DNA from: Microbacterium sp. SORGH_AS_0862
GTDB taxonomy: Bacteria > Actinomycetota > Actinomycetes > Actinomycetales > Microbacteriaceae
Length of the DNA: 64,000 bases
Assembly: GCF_030818795.1 (NCBI RefSeq)
Contig: NZ_JAUTAY010000001.1
Coordinates: 2,356,001 to 2,420,000 of the forward strand
Direction of reading: 5' to 3'
Below the pieces are notes generated by a model, which was not told where the DNA came from, did not search any database, and was given only the letters and a program-made list of their open reading frames with translations. Of the stretch, positions 41,388 through 49,241 are shown piece after piece. Positions within the stretch are counted from its first letter, which is position 1; each line of letters starts with the position of its first letter. The position numbers and the translations under genes are program-made.

Positions 41388-43096
41388 GCTGTGCCCCCCT
41401 CGCCGGCCGCATCCACCGCGGAACCGAGGGCGGCAGCCGAGGAGACGGTGATGACGCGGTCGGCGACCTTCCGCGCCGTCGGCCGGTGCGAGACCAGCAG
41501 GACGGCAGCGCCTTCCACGTCGGCTGCGCGGCGCACGGTCTGCCACAGAGCGGCCTCGGTGTGCGCGTCGAGGGCGCTCGTCGGCTCGTCCAGTGCGAGC
41601 ACGGGCGTGCCGCGGCGCCGCACCCGGTACAGGGCGCGCGCCACCGCGACGCGTTGCGCCTGGCCGCCCGACAGTCCTGCCCCGGCGACGCCGAGCACCA
41701 GAGCGCCGTCGACATCCGCGACGGCGTCGGCCAGGCATCGTGCCACGAGAGCCTCGTCGGGACGCTCGTCGCCGAGGGCGACGTTCTCGGCCACGGAGCC
41801 GCTCACGAGGCCGGGTCGCTGACCCGCCCAGGCCAGGATGCCGCGCGCTGCCGCATCCGTCGCCGGCGTCCCGGCCACCTCGAGGCGACCCGTGTAGTCG
41901 GCGAAGCCGAGGAGGGCGGCGAGGATACTCGACTTGCCCGCGCCACTGGGGCCTTCGAGCAGCACGACCTCTCCGGACGACAGCTCCAGATCGATCGGAC
42001 CGATCTCACGATCCCCGCGCGGCACGCGCAGATGGTCCAGGCGAAGCAGGGGGCCGGCCGTCGGCGCTGTCGCCCCGGAGGCGACGGATGCTGCCGGCGT
42101 CAGCGCGCGGGCGTCGTCCAGAGTCTGGAAGATCTCGTCGGTCGCGGCGACGCCCTCGGCCGCGGCGTGGAACTGCACACCCACCTGCCGCAGCGGCAGG
42201 TACGCCTCCGGCGCGAGCAGGAGCACGAACAGGCCCACCAGCAGCGGCATCTGTCCGCCCAGCAGACGGAAGCCGATTTCGACCGCGATGATCGCGACGG
42301 AGATGGACGCCAGGAACTCGAGGGCGAAGCCGGACAGGAAGGAGACGCGCAATACCGCCATGGTCTCGCGCTTGTAGTCGCCCGTGACGGTCTCGATGCT
42401 GCGCGCGGCGCGGTGCTGGCGTCCGAAGACCTTGAGCGTGCCGAGGCCCGCCACCGTGTCCGCGAAGCGGGACGCCAGATGCTGCAGGGTCCCGTACTGC
42501 CGGCGCTGCACGGTCTGTGTGGCCAGTCCGATCAGCACCATGAACAGCGGGATGAGTGGCATCGTGAGCACGACGATGAGGCCCGAGAGCGGATCAGAGA
42601 CGAGGATCGTGACGATCAGGACGGGCATCGTGATCGCCGTCGCGACCAGCTGCGGCAGGTAGCGGCCGAAGTAGGCGTCGAGGGCCTCGAGACCGTGGCC
42701 TGCCGTGACCGCCAGCGCCGCACTGTTGCGGCGGGAGAGCCACGCGGGGCCGAGCCGGTCGACGGCGGACACCAGTGCCGCGCGCAGCTGCAGTGACGCG
42801 CGCGCAGCGCCCACCGCCGAGGTGCGCTCGGATGCGGCGATCAGCAGCCCCCGCACGAGCGCGAGTGCCGCTGCGCCCCCGAGGGCCGGCAGGAGCGTCT
42901 CGACGGGCTCGCCGGCGATGGCGCCGACCAGCGCCGTCGTCAGAAGCCAGGCGAAGCCGATGATCACGCCGGTCTGCGCCAGCACGATCGCGGCGGTGAT
43001 CAGCAGGAAGTGGCGCGACGCGGAGCTGTATCGCAGCAGCCGCGGATCGATCGGGCGGTTACTGCCCGACGCGCGGGTGGCGGCGTCCGTACTCAC
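41384..43096 (-). CDS. cydD: Thiol-reductant ABC exporter subunit CydD
   Basis: A 570-residue half-transporter with six membrane helices and a C-terminal ATPase domain (Walker A EGPSGAGKSS, signature GLSGGQAQRVAVARAL, Walker B TPVLALDEPTSALD). I prefer GTG 43096 with AGGATCGAAGA in front over ATG 43114, which has no ribosome site and falls at the foot of a hairpin. It follows cydAB on the same strand but is separated from it by two large hairpins. Confidence 0.92.
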   Translation of the reverse strand: MSTDAATRASGSNRPIDPRLLRYSSASRHFLLITAAIVLAQTGVIIGFAWLLTTALVGAIAGEPVETLLPALGGAAALALVRGLLIAASERTSAVGAARASLQLRAALVSAVDRLGPAWLSRRNSAALAVTAGHGLEALDAYFGRYLPQLVATAITMPVLIVTILVSDPLSGLIVVLTMPLIPLFMVLIGLATQTVQRRQYGTLQHLASRFADTVAGLGTLKVFGRQHRAARSIETVTGDYKRETMAVLRVSFLSGFALEFLASISVAIIAVEIGFRLLGGQMPLLVGLFVLLLAPEAYLPLRQVGVQFHAAAEGVAATDEIFQTLDDARALTPAASVASGATAPTAGPLLRLDHLRVPRGDREIGPIDLELSSGEVVLLEGPSGAGKSSILAALLGFADYTGRLEVAGTPATDAAARGILAWAGQRPGLVSGSVAENVALGDERPDEALVARCLADAVADVDGALVLGVAGAGLSGGQAQRVAVARALYRVRRRGTPVLALDEPTSALDAHTEAALWQTVRRAADVEGAAVLLVSHRPTARKVADRVITVSSAAALGSAVDAAGEGGTA

Positions 43097-43117
43097 TCTT
43101 CGATCCTGCCTCATGTG

Positions 43118-43161
43118 CCGTCGGACCGGCCGATGCTCACGAGCATCCGCCGGTCCGACGG
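43118..43161 (-). terminator. Large hairpin in front of cydD
   Basis: A 13-bp outer stem (CCGTCGGACCGGC and complement), one mismatch, then a 7-bp inner stem GATGCTC/GAGCATC with a two-base loop: about 20 pairs in all. It is the second of two hairpins between cydB and cydD. Confidence 0.75.
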
Positions 43162-43167
43162 GGTGTG

Positions 43168-43203
43168 CCTTCATCCGCTCCGAAGGGGAGGAGCGGATGA
43201 AGG
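43168..43203 (-). terminator. Hairpin directly after cydB
   Basis: Perfect 14-bp stem (CCTTCATCCGCTCC and complement, 43168-43181/43190-43203) with an eight-base loop, only three bases after the cydB stop. It looks like an intrinsic terminator or mRNA end-stabiliser for cydAB. Confidence 0.8.
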
Positions 43204-43206
43204 CGG

Positions 43207-44238
43207 TCAGTGGACGACCGCCGCGGCCTTCTCGATCCGGGAGCGCATCACGCGCTTGCGGAACACCCAGTACGTCCAGCCCTGGTAGAGCAGCACGAGC
43301 GGCAGAAAGACCACCGCGGCCCAGGTCATGATCGTGAGGGTGTAGTCGGTGCTCGAGGCGTTCTCGATCGTCAGCGTGCCCGCGGGGTCCGTCGAGGACG
43401 GCATGACGTTCGGGAAGAGGGCGAGCCACAGCGTCAGCACGGCGAACGCCACGGTGCCCGCGCCGAAGGCGAACGCCCATCCCTCGCGGTCGGTCGCGTT
43501 GGCCAGCACGGAGGCGATCAGCAGCACGGCTGCGAGAACGGCGCAGACGATCACGAGCGGCAGCGCGGGAGCCTGGGCGCCCATCGCGTTCATGACGGTC
43601 CAGCCGAGGAACGCGGCGGCGACCACGATGGTCAGCAGTCCCGAGGTGCGCGCGAGCTTGCGGGCGTCGGTGCGCACCTGGCCGTCGGTCTTCAGAGCGA
43701 CGAAGTACACGCCGTGCGTGAAGAAGAGCAGCAGTGTCGTGAGACCGCCGAGCAGGCCGTACGGGTTCAGGAGCGTCAACAGCGAACCCGTGAACTCGTG
43801 GTGCGCGTCCAGGGGGACGCCCTGCACGATGTTCGCGACAGCCACGCCCCACAGCAGCGCCGGAAGGGCGGAGCCGATGACGATCATCGTGTCGAAGCCC
43901 TTCTTCCACCGCAGCGAGTCGCGCTGGTGGCGGTACTCGAAGGAGACGCCGCGGGCGATCAGGGCCAGCAGGATCAGCAGCAGCGGAAGATAGAACCCGC
44001 TGAACAGCGTGGCGTACCACTCCGGGAAGGCCGCGAACAGGCACGCGCCGGCGACGATGACCCACGTCTCATTGAGGTCCCAGACGGGGCCGATCGTGTT
44101 GATGATCTGCCGGCGGCCGATGTCGTCCTTGCCGAGGAACGGCAGCGACATCCCGACGCCGAAGTCGAATCCGTCGAGCACGAAGTATCCGACGAACAGC
44201 ACGCCGACGATGAAGAACCAGAGGTATGCGAGATCCAT
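43207..44238 (-). CDS. cydB: Cytochrome bd oxidase subunit II
   Basis: A 343-residue membrane protein with about eight helices; the N-terminal MDLAYLWFFIVGVLFVGYFV and DGFDFGVGMSLPF are typical of CydB. It pairs with CydA to reduce oxygen to water with quinol electrons at high oxygen affinity. ATG 44238 follows GAGGAGCTC, and cydA ends 10 bases upstream, so they are co-translated. Confidence 0.96.
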   Translation of the reverse strand: MDLAYLWFFIVGVLFVGYFVLDGFDFGVGMSLPFLGKDDIGRRQIINTIGPVWDLNETWVIVAGACLFAAFPEWYATLFSGFYLPLLLILLALIARGVSFEYRHQRDSLRWKKGFDTMIVIGSALPALLWGVAVANIVQGVPLDAHHEFTGSLLTLLNPYGLLGGLTTLLLFFTHGVYFVALKTDGQVRTDARKLARTSGLLTIVVAAAFLGWTVMNAMGAQAPALPLVIVCAVLAAVLLIASVLANATDREGWAFAFGAGTVAFAVLTLWLALFPNVMPSSTDPAGTLTIENASSTDYTLTIMTWAAVVFLPLVLLYQGWTYWVFRKRVMRSRIEKAAAVVH

Positions 44239-44248
44239 GGCGAGCTCC

Positions 44249-45694
44249 TCAGTAGACCGTGGTCATGCGGTGGGCATCGTCGTCGGCGCTCTCGCCGTCC
44301 CCGGGCTCGGGGATCGGCTCGGGCCCCTTCCTCGCGGCCTTCAGGATGAGGCCGAACTCCACGACGGCCAGCGCCGCGTAGGTGAGGGTGAAGGCGATCA
44401 GCGAGATCAGGACGTTCCACCCTGGAACACTCGGCGACACACCGTCCTGGGTGAGCATGAGACCGAACACGATCCAGGGCTGACGCCCCATCTCGGTGAA
44501 CAGCCAGCCGACGAGGCTGCCGAACATGGGCAGCGGTGCCGACCAGATCGCCACGCGCCACGCCCACTGCGGGACGGCGCGCTTGGCCTTCTTGCGGGTC
44601 AGCCACAGGCCGACCACGGAGATCACCGCTGCGAGGCCGCCGAAGCCGATCATCCAGCGGAAGGACCAGTAGGTGATCCAGATGGTGGGGGCGAAGGGCA
44701 GGTCGCCGCCCAGCTGGTCGGCGAACACGGGCCAGTTCTGGGTGTACTCGGCGTTCAGGTTGTTGATGCCCTCCACGCAGCCGTCGAGCGTGTGCGTGGA
44801 CAGGAACGACAGCAAGTACGGCACCCGCAGCGACCAGATCTCGCTCGTTCCGTCGGGGGTGCCGAGCGAGAAGATCGAGAAAGAGGCGTCCGCGCCGCAC
44901 GCCGTGTTGTACAGCGCCTCCGCGGCCGCCATCTTCATCGGCTGGGTCGCGACCATCTGAAGGCCCAGGAAGTCGCCCGAGATGGCGGTGCCGGCGAAGG
45001 AGATGATGACCGTCCACATCCCGAAGCGCAGCGCGGGTCGCATGGCCTCGAAGTGCTGCCCGCGGGCGAGATGCCAGGCGGCGACGGCGACGACGACGGC
45101 GGCGGCGAACATGATGGCCGCGAACATCGTGTGCGGGAAGGTCGCGAGCACGACGCGATTGGTGATCACCGCGAGGAAGTCCGTCATCTCGGCGCGGGTG
45201 CCGTCGGGCGACATGGTGTAGCCGACGGGGTTCTGCATGAACGAGTTGGCGGCGAGGATGAAGAACGCCGAGATCGTGGCGCCGATCCAGGCGCACCAGA
45301 TCGTCGCCAGGTGCACGCGCTTCGACAGGCGATCCCACCCGAAGATCCACAACCCGATGAAGGTCGCCTCGAAGAAGAAGGCGAGCAGGCCCTCGAAAGC
45401 GAGCGGAGCACCGAAGACGTCGCCGACGAAGCGCGAGTACGCCGACCAGTTCATGCCGAACTGGAACTCCTGCACGATGCCGGTCACCACGCCCATGGCG
45501 AAGTTGATCAGGAAGATCTTGCCGAACAGCCGTGTCAGCTGGAGCCACTTGGTCTCGCCGGTGCGCACCCACCAGGTCTGGAAGATCGCGACGATCAGTC
45601 CCATGCCCAGCGTCAGCGGGACGAACAGGTAGTGGTACAGCGTGGTCAGACCGAATTGCCAGCGCGCGAGCGCGAGCGGATCAAGAAAATCCAT
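44249..45694 (-). CDS. cydA: Cytochrome bd oxidase subunit I
   Basis: A 481-residue subunit with nine membrane helices that carries the three hemes. H21 in LYHYLFVPLT corresponds to the heme b595 ligand of E. coli CydA (His19). The quinol-binding loop between helices 6 and 7 is of the short type, as usual outside Proteobacteria. The GRQPWIVFGLM segment is conserved. ATG 45694 follows GAAGGGGACGCTC. It leads the cydAB(DC) operon; a palindrome at 45756-45772 is a possible regulatory site. Confidence 0.96.
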   Translation of the reverse strand: MDFLDPLALARWQFGLTTLYHYLFVPLTLGMGLIVAIFQTWWVRTGETKWLQLTRLFGKIFLINFAMGVVTGIVQEFQFGMNWSAYSRFVGDVFGAPLAFEGLLAFFFEATFIGLWIFGWDRLSKRVHLATIWCAWIGATISAFFILAANSFMQNPVGYTMSPDGTRAEMTDFLAVITNRVVLATFPHTMFAAIMFAAAVVVAVAAWHLARGQHFEAMRPALRFGMWTVIISFAGTAISGDFLGLQMVATQPMKMAAAEALYNTACGADASFSIFSLGTPDGTSEIWSLRVPYLLSFLSTHTLDGCVEGINNLNAEYTQNWPVFADQLGGDLPFAPTIWITYWSFRWMIGFGGLAAVISVVGLWLTRKKAKRAVPQWAWRVAIWSAPLPMFGSLVGWLFTEMGRQPWIVFGLMLTQDGVSPSVPGWNVLISLIAFTLTYAALAVVEFGLILKAARKGPEPIPEPGDGESADDDAHRMTTVY

Positions 45695-45755
45695 GAGCGT
45701 CCCCTTCAGAGCCCTCGCCTCGACTCCAGACCGCGGGACCGGCCGGATGGGAGGT

Positions 45756-45772
45756 TGCGGCACAGTGTCGCA
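45756..45772. promoter_or_regulatory. Palindrome upstream of cydA (possible operator)
   Basis: TGCGGCACAGTGTCGCA has seven of eight symmetric pairs around a central A. It lies 62 bases before the cydA start and 104 bases before the moaA leader codon, between the divergent genes. It does not match the Rex consensus. An eight-G run (45793-45800) is nearby. Confidence 0.5.
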
Positions 45773-45863
45773 GTTCGAAATGAGATGGCCGCGGGGGGGG
45801 CGGCCGTGAATAATGGCGGGGAATTTCCGCGCCGATGCGCGCCGGGGGTCCGAGCGCGGCACG

Positions 45864-45869
45864 TACCCT
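45864..45869 (+). promoter_or_regulatory. -10 box TACCCT for a leaderless moaA message
   Basis: TACCCT lies six bases before an ATG at 45876 that opens a 10-codon frame overlapping moaA. The same TANNNT-to-start distance is seen at many other genes here. Confidence 0.55.
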
Positions 45870-45875
45870 CGTGTC

Positions 45876-45908
45876 ATGGGTGATCGAGCGGCGGAGGCGA
45901 GCGGATGA
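45876..45908 (+). CDS. Possible 10-codon leader peptide overlapping moaA
   Basis: ATG 45876 encodes MGDRAAEASG and stops with TGA at 45906-45908, overlapping the moaA ATG (45905) as ATGA. Its position right after a leaderless -10 box means ribosomes could load here and pass on to moaA, which lacks a clear ribosome site apart from GGAGGCGAGCGG inside this frame. The peptide itself need not have a function. Confidence 0.4.
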   Translation: MGDRAAEASG

Positions 45909-46963
45909 CGGCGATTCCGCTCCAGCTGCGCCGCACGCCGCCCCCGGATGCGGGGCAGCAGCGTCAGGGCGATCCACTCGTCGACGTGTTCGGCCGGGTG
46001 CACCGGGACCTTCGCATCTCGCTGACCGACCGCTGCTCGTTGCGCTGCACGTACTGCATGCCCGAGCAGGGCAACGAGTGGCTCGCGCGCAACAGCATCC
46101 TGACGACGGACGAGATCGAACGCGTCGCCCGCATCGCCGCCGCCGACGGGATCAGCACCTTCCGGCTGACCGGCGGTGAGCCGCTGCTGCGCCGCGACAT
46201 CGTGGACGTCGTGGCGCGCCTGGCGCGCATCGAATCCCCCGAGGGGCCGGTCGCGATCGCGATGACCACCAACGGGATCCGCCTTCCGGAGCTTCTGCCC
46301 GACCTCGTCGCGGCGGGGCTCAGCCGGTTGAACATCTCCATCGACACGCTGCGGCGCGACCGCTTCGCCGAGCTCACGCGTCGCGACCGACTCGACGAGG
46401 TGCGCGAGGCGATCACCGCAGCCGCCGCATCCGGGCTCCGCCCGCTCAAGCTCAACGCCGTCGCGATGCGGGGAGTGAACGACGACGAACTGGTCGACCT
46501 GGTCGAGTTCGCCGTCGCGCACGACGCGCAGATGCGTTTCATCGAGCAGATGCCGCTGGATGCGGGTCACACCTGGGATCGTTCGCAGATGGTCACCCGC
46601 GAGGAGATCCTCGAAGCGCTCGGCCGCCGGTGGAAGCTGACCCCCGTCCCTGGTCGCGGCGGCGCACCCGCGGAGCGCTGGGCGCTGGGCGCCGGCCCGC
46701 ACACCGTGGGCGTCATCGCGTCGGTCACGGCGCCGTTCTGCGGCGACTGCGACCGGATGCGGCTGACCGCCGACGGGCAACTGCGCAACTGCCTGTTCTC
46801 CACGACCGAGTACGACCTCGTGCCGTTGCTGCGCGGAGGCGCGTCCGACGCCCAGGTCGACGCTATGCTGCGGTCGTGCATCGCGGGCAAGCTCGCGGGG
46901 CACGCCATCGATGACCCCTCGTTCCTGCAGCCGTCGCGGGGAATGAACGCGATCGGCGGCTGA
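45905..46963 (+). CDS. moaA: GTP 3',8-cyclase MoaA
   Basis: A 352-residue radical-SAM enzyme that starts molybdenum cofactor synthesis by cyclising GTP. The N-terminal cluster motif is C44-x3-C48-x2-C51 (DRCSLRCTYC). The C-terminal cluster is FCGDCDRMRL plus NCLF. The protein ends with the functional Gly-Gly (AIGG). It stands apart from the other Moco genes, divergent from cydAB. GGAGG lies within the small leader frame upstream. It converges with an HTH regulator after 11 bases. Confidence 0.96.
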   Translation: MTAIPLQLRRTPPPDAGQQRQGDPLVDVFGRVHRDLRISLTDRCSLRCTYCMPEQGNEWLARNSILTTDEIERVARIAAADGISTFRLTGGEPLLRRDIVDVVARLARIESPEGPVAIAMTTNGIRLPELLPDLVAAGLSRLNISIDTLRRDRFAELTRRDRLDEVREAITAAAASGLRPLKLNAVAMRGVNDDELVDLVEFAVAHDAQMRFIEQMPLDAGHTWDRSQMVTREEILEALGRRWKLTPVPGRGGAPAERWALGAGPHTVGVIASVTAPFCGDCDRMRLTADGQLRNCLFSTTEYDLVPLLRGGASDAQVDAMLRSCIAGKLAGHAIDDPSFLQPSRGMNAIGG

Positions 46964-46974
46964 GGGCCGCTCGT

Positions 46975-47622
46975 TCATACCGGTAGCGTCACCCGCTGCG
47001 CGAGCATCAGCTTGACGACGCAGTTGCGCGGGTCGCACGAGGCGGCCATCTTGTCCACCCGCAGCGGGCCTCCGGCCTCGGCGAGGACGCCGTCCATGAG
47101 TCCCAGGTGCACATCGCACAGGGTCTCGCGGTGGTCGGGATCCGCCCCCGCGTTGGGGCAGGGGGAGATGTCGACGGTGAGTTCGGCTTCGTCGACGATC
47201 GGCTCGAATCCGGCATCGCCGAGGTCTTCGACGAGGGCATCGATCTGGTGCACGGCGTCCGGGGTGAGTCCGGTGTCCGACACGTTCGTCCACGGCATGA
47301 TGCGGCGCATGAGGTCGCCGCGCTGCGCCGCCTCACGCACCTTGCGCTGCGAGATGACGCTGATGCCCTGGCGGTCCGAGGTCGTGCTGTACAGCACGCG
47401 GGGGCGGCCCCGGGTGGTGCGGTGCTCGGTCTCGGCCACGATGTAGCCGCCGTCGAGCAGGCGCTGCAGGTGCTCGCGAACCGTGTTCGGGTGCAACTCG
47501 GTCGCCTCGCACAGTTCGGCGACCGTGCGCTGTCCGCGCTTCTGCAGAACGTGGAGGATCTGGACGCGCGAGTAGCTGGAGATCGCGCTGTAGCCGGGGC
47601 GGGTCATGTCTTCATTGTTCAT
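46975..47622 (-). CDS. HTH regulator with C-terminal cysteine cluster (SufR-like layout)
   Basis: About 215 residues. A winged HTH (residues about 10-75: ISSYSRVQILHVLQKRGQRT, AELCEATELHPNTVREHLQR, then TTRGRPRVLY) is followed by a C-terminal domain with four cysteines spaced C-x13-C-x26-C-x4-C (SPCPNAG, TLCDVHLG, SCDPRNC). The order (ArsR/DeoR-type wHTH, then a cysteine domain) recalls SufR-type iron-sulfur sensors, but the spacing differs, so this is a likeness rather than an assignment. ATG 47622 is my choice; the frame extends to 47688. Its neighbours are moaA, an Fe-S enzyme, and cydAB, so a redox or iron-sulfur sensing role is plausible. Confidence 0.78.
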   Translation of the reverse strand: MNNEDMTRPGYSAISSYSRVQILHVLQKRGQRTVAELCEATELHPNTVREHLQRLLDGGYIVAETEHRTTRGRPRVLYSTTSDRQGISVISQRKVREAAQRGDLMRRIMPWTNVSDTGLTPDAVHQIDALVEDLGDAGFEPIVDEAELTVDISPCPNAGADPDHRETLCDVHLGLMDGVLAEAGGPLRVDKMAASCDPRNCVVKLMLAQRVTLPV

Positions 47623-47797
47623 GTTCTCGGATGAAATTGAAAGGTCAGACCACAACATTTCCGAGGTTCTACAGTCGAGGTCGCGCATTCGCGCGGTGAG
47701 CGTTGTGGATTATCCACGGCTCCGGCGGGAGAGCGCCGCGACCCGCCTCTCGCTGCAAGCGGAGCCCTGCGCCGCGTCGGGGTGAGAGCATGTGTGC

Positions 47798-48727
47798 ATG
47801 CCCGCATCCCGCACCGCCGTGATCTACAACCCGAGCAAGACCAAGCGCGAGGACCTCGCGCGTGCGTGGGCCGGTGTCAGCGCTGAAGCCGAGCCCGAGT
47901 GGTTCGAGACGACCCCCGAGGATCCGGGGCAGGGCCCGGCACGCGCGGCGATCGAGGCCGGGTGCGATCTGGTGATCGCTGCCGGCGGCGACGGCACGGT
48001 GCGCGCGGTGGCGGAGGGGCTCGCCGGAACGGATGTCGCACTCGGCATCGTGCCCCGCGGGACCGGCAATCTGCTGGCACGCAACCTGGGCGTGCCGCTG
48101 CTGAGTCTTCCTGCCGCCATGCGCCGGGCATTGACCTCGGAGTCGCGCTCGATGGACATCGGCTGGGTCGATCTGACCCGGGAGAGCGGCACCGAGCGCC
48201 ACGCTTTCGTCGTGATGGTCGGCTTCGGTCTGGACGCTCAGATGCTCGCCGAGACGGACGACGACCTGAAGTCGAAGGCGGGATGGCTCGCCTACGTGGC
48301 GGCGATGGGGCGCGCCCTGTCGTCATCGAGCGTGATCGATGTCCGCCTCGCGCTCGATGACGAGCCGGCGCAGAGCGTCGAGGCGCACACGTTGCTCGTG
48401 GGCAACTGCGGCGCCATCCAGGGCGGGGTCACCCTCTTCCCTGACGCTCAGCTGGACGACGGACTGCTCGACGTGCTCGTGATGAGCGCGGCCGGGGTCG
48501 GCGACTGGCTCGAGACGCTGCGCACCGCGATGTGGGACAACGGCATCCTCCGACTGTTCGATCGCGAGCGCTCGGCGACGAGCACGGAGTCGGCGCGGCA
48601 CGCGCAGGCCCGGCGGTTGAGTGTCGAGCTGTCCGAGCCGTGCGCGTTCGAGATCGACGGCGAGGAGGTCGGCGAGGTGACCGGCTTCACGGTCAGCGTC
48701 GAGCCCGGAGCGCTGCGCGTGCGCTGA
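47798..48727 (+). CDS. Diacylglycerol kinase-family lipid kinase
   Basis: A 309-residue protein with the DAGK catalytic domain: VIYNPSKTKRED at the N-terminus, the nucleotide loop AAGGDGTVRAVAEGL and the IVPRGTGNLLARNL motif, followed by a C-terminal beta-sandwich with EIDGEEVGEV. It would phosphorylate a lipid or sphingoid-like alcohol; the substrate is unknown. GTG 47792 is two codons upstream in frame and is an alternative start. It converges with the zinc-ribbon gene, seven bases apart. Confidence 0.88.
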   Translation: MPASRTAVIYNPSKTKREDLARAWAGVSAEAEPEWFETTPEDPGQGPARAAIEAGCDLVIAAGGDGTVRAVAEGLAGTDVALGIVPRGTGNLLARNLGVPLLSLPAAMRRALTSESRSMDIGWVDLTRESGTERHAFVVMVGFGLDAQMLAETDDDLKSKAGWLAYVAAMGRALSSSSVIDVRLALDDEPAQSVEAHTLLVGNCGAIQGGVTLFPDAQLDDGLLDVLVMSAAGVGDWLETLRTAMWDNGILRLFDRERSATSTESARHAQARRLSVELSEPCAFEIDGEEVGEVTGFTVSVEPGALRVR

Positions 48728-48733
48728 GCGGGC

Positions 48734-49141
48734 TCAGGCGATCTGCTCGCCGCACATGCCGCACACGCCGTTGGCGTTCGCCTCGAGGAAGCAGGTGGGG
48801 CACACGGCGCGGACGCGCTCGGGCACGACGGGCTTCGGTGCGGCCTGGCGGGCGGGCGCGGCCTGACGGGCGGTGCTGCGCTTCGCGCGTACCGCGGTCG
48901 CCGCGGGCGCGGGTGCGCGGGGCGGCTCGGGGCGGTGCTCGGCGCAGTAGAAGCGCACGAACCCGTCGTGGTTGTTGGGGTGGCGATGCTTGACGGCCCA
49001 CAGTTCCGTGCGCTCCCGTGCGGGCGCGTCGGAGGGGCAGGATGCGCAGCGTCCCGCATCGCCCGGGGCGATGTCGGCGACCAGCAGCGGTGTCTCGAAG
49101 GGGATGTTCTGCCGCCAGTCCGATGACGATGCGATCCTCAC
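48734..49141 (-). CDS. Small zinc-ribbon protein, function unknown
   Basis: A 135-residue protein with two cysteine clusters: CASC and YCAEH in the N-terminal half, and CPTC...CGMC (CxxC-x10-CxxC) at the C-terminus, separated by a Pro/Ala/Arg-rich linker. Both ends probably bind zinc. Homologues in this family are, to my memory, sometimes labelled glucose-6-phosphate dehydrogenase, which the sequence does not support: there is no Rossmann motif and it is far too short. It starts with GTG and GGAAGGACCCC precedes it. Confidence 0.75.
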   Translation of the reverse strand: MRIASSSDWRQNIPFETPLLVADIAPGDAGRCASCPSDAPARERTELWAVKHRHPNNHDGFVRFYCAEHRPEPPRAPAPAATAVRAKRSTARQAAPARQAAPKPVVPERVRAVCPTCFLEANANGVCGMCGEQIA

Positions 49142-49202
49142 GGGGTCCTTCCTGGCTGGCGCGCTTCGGGTGCGCGGATCCTGCCTCTACAACGGTAGAT
49201 CA

Positions 49203-49237
49203 CCTGGCGGGGGCCGGGCGCCTCGGCCCCCGCCAGG
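49203..49237 (-). terminator. Terminator after the CNNM/CorC-type gene
   Basis: Perfect 14-bp stem (CCTGGCGGGGGCCG and complement, 49203-49216/49224-49237) with a seven-base loop, five bases after the stop at 49242. Confidence 0.85.
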
Positions 49238-49241
49238 GCGA

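Noticed and set aside
43097..44065. Upstream extension of the CydD frame through the hairpins into cydB
   Set aside because: It overlaps the whole cydB 5' part and is Arg/Gly-rich; CydD homologues begin near the chosen GTG.
45756..45772. Rex (NADH-sensor) binding site upstream of cydA
   Set aside because: The palindrome TGCGGCACAGTGTCGCA does not fit the Rex pattern TTGTGAA-N4-TTCACAA.
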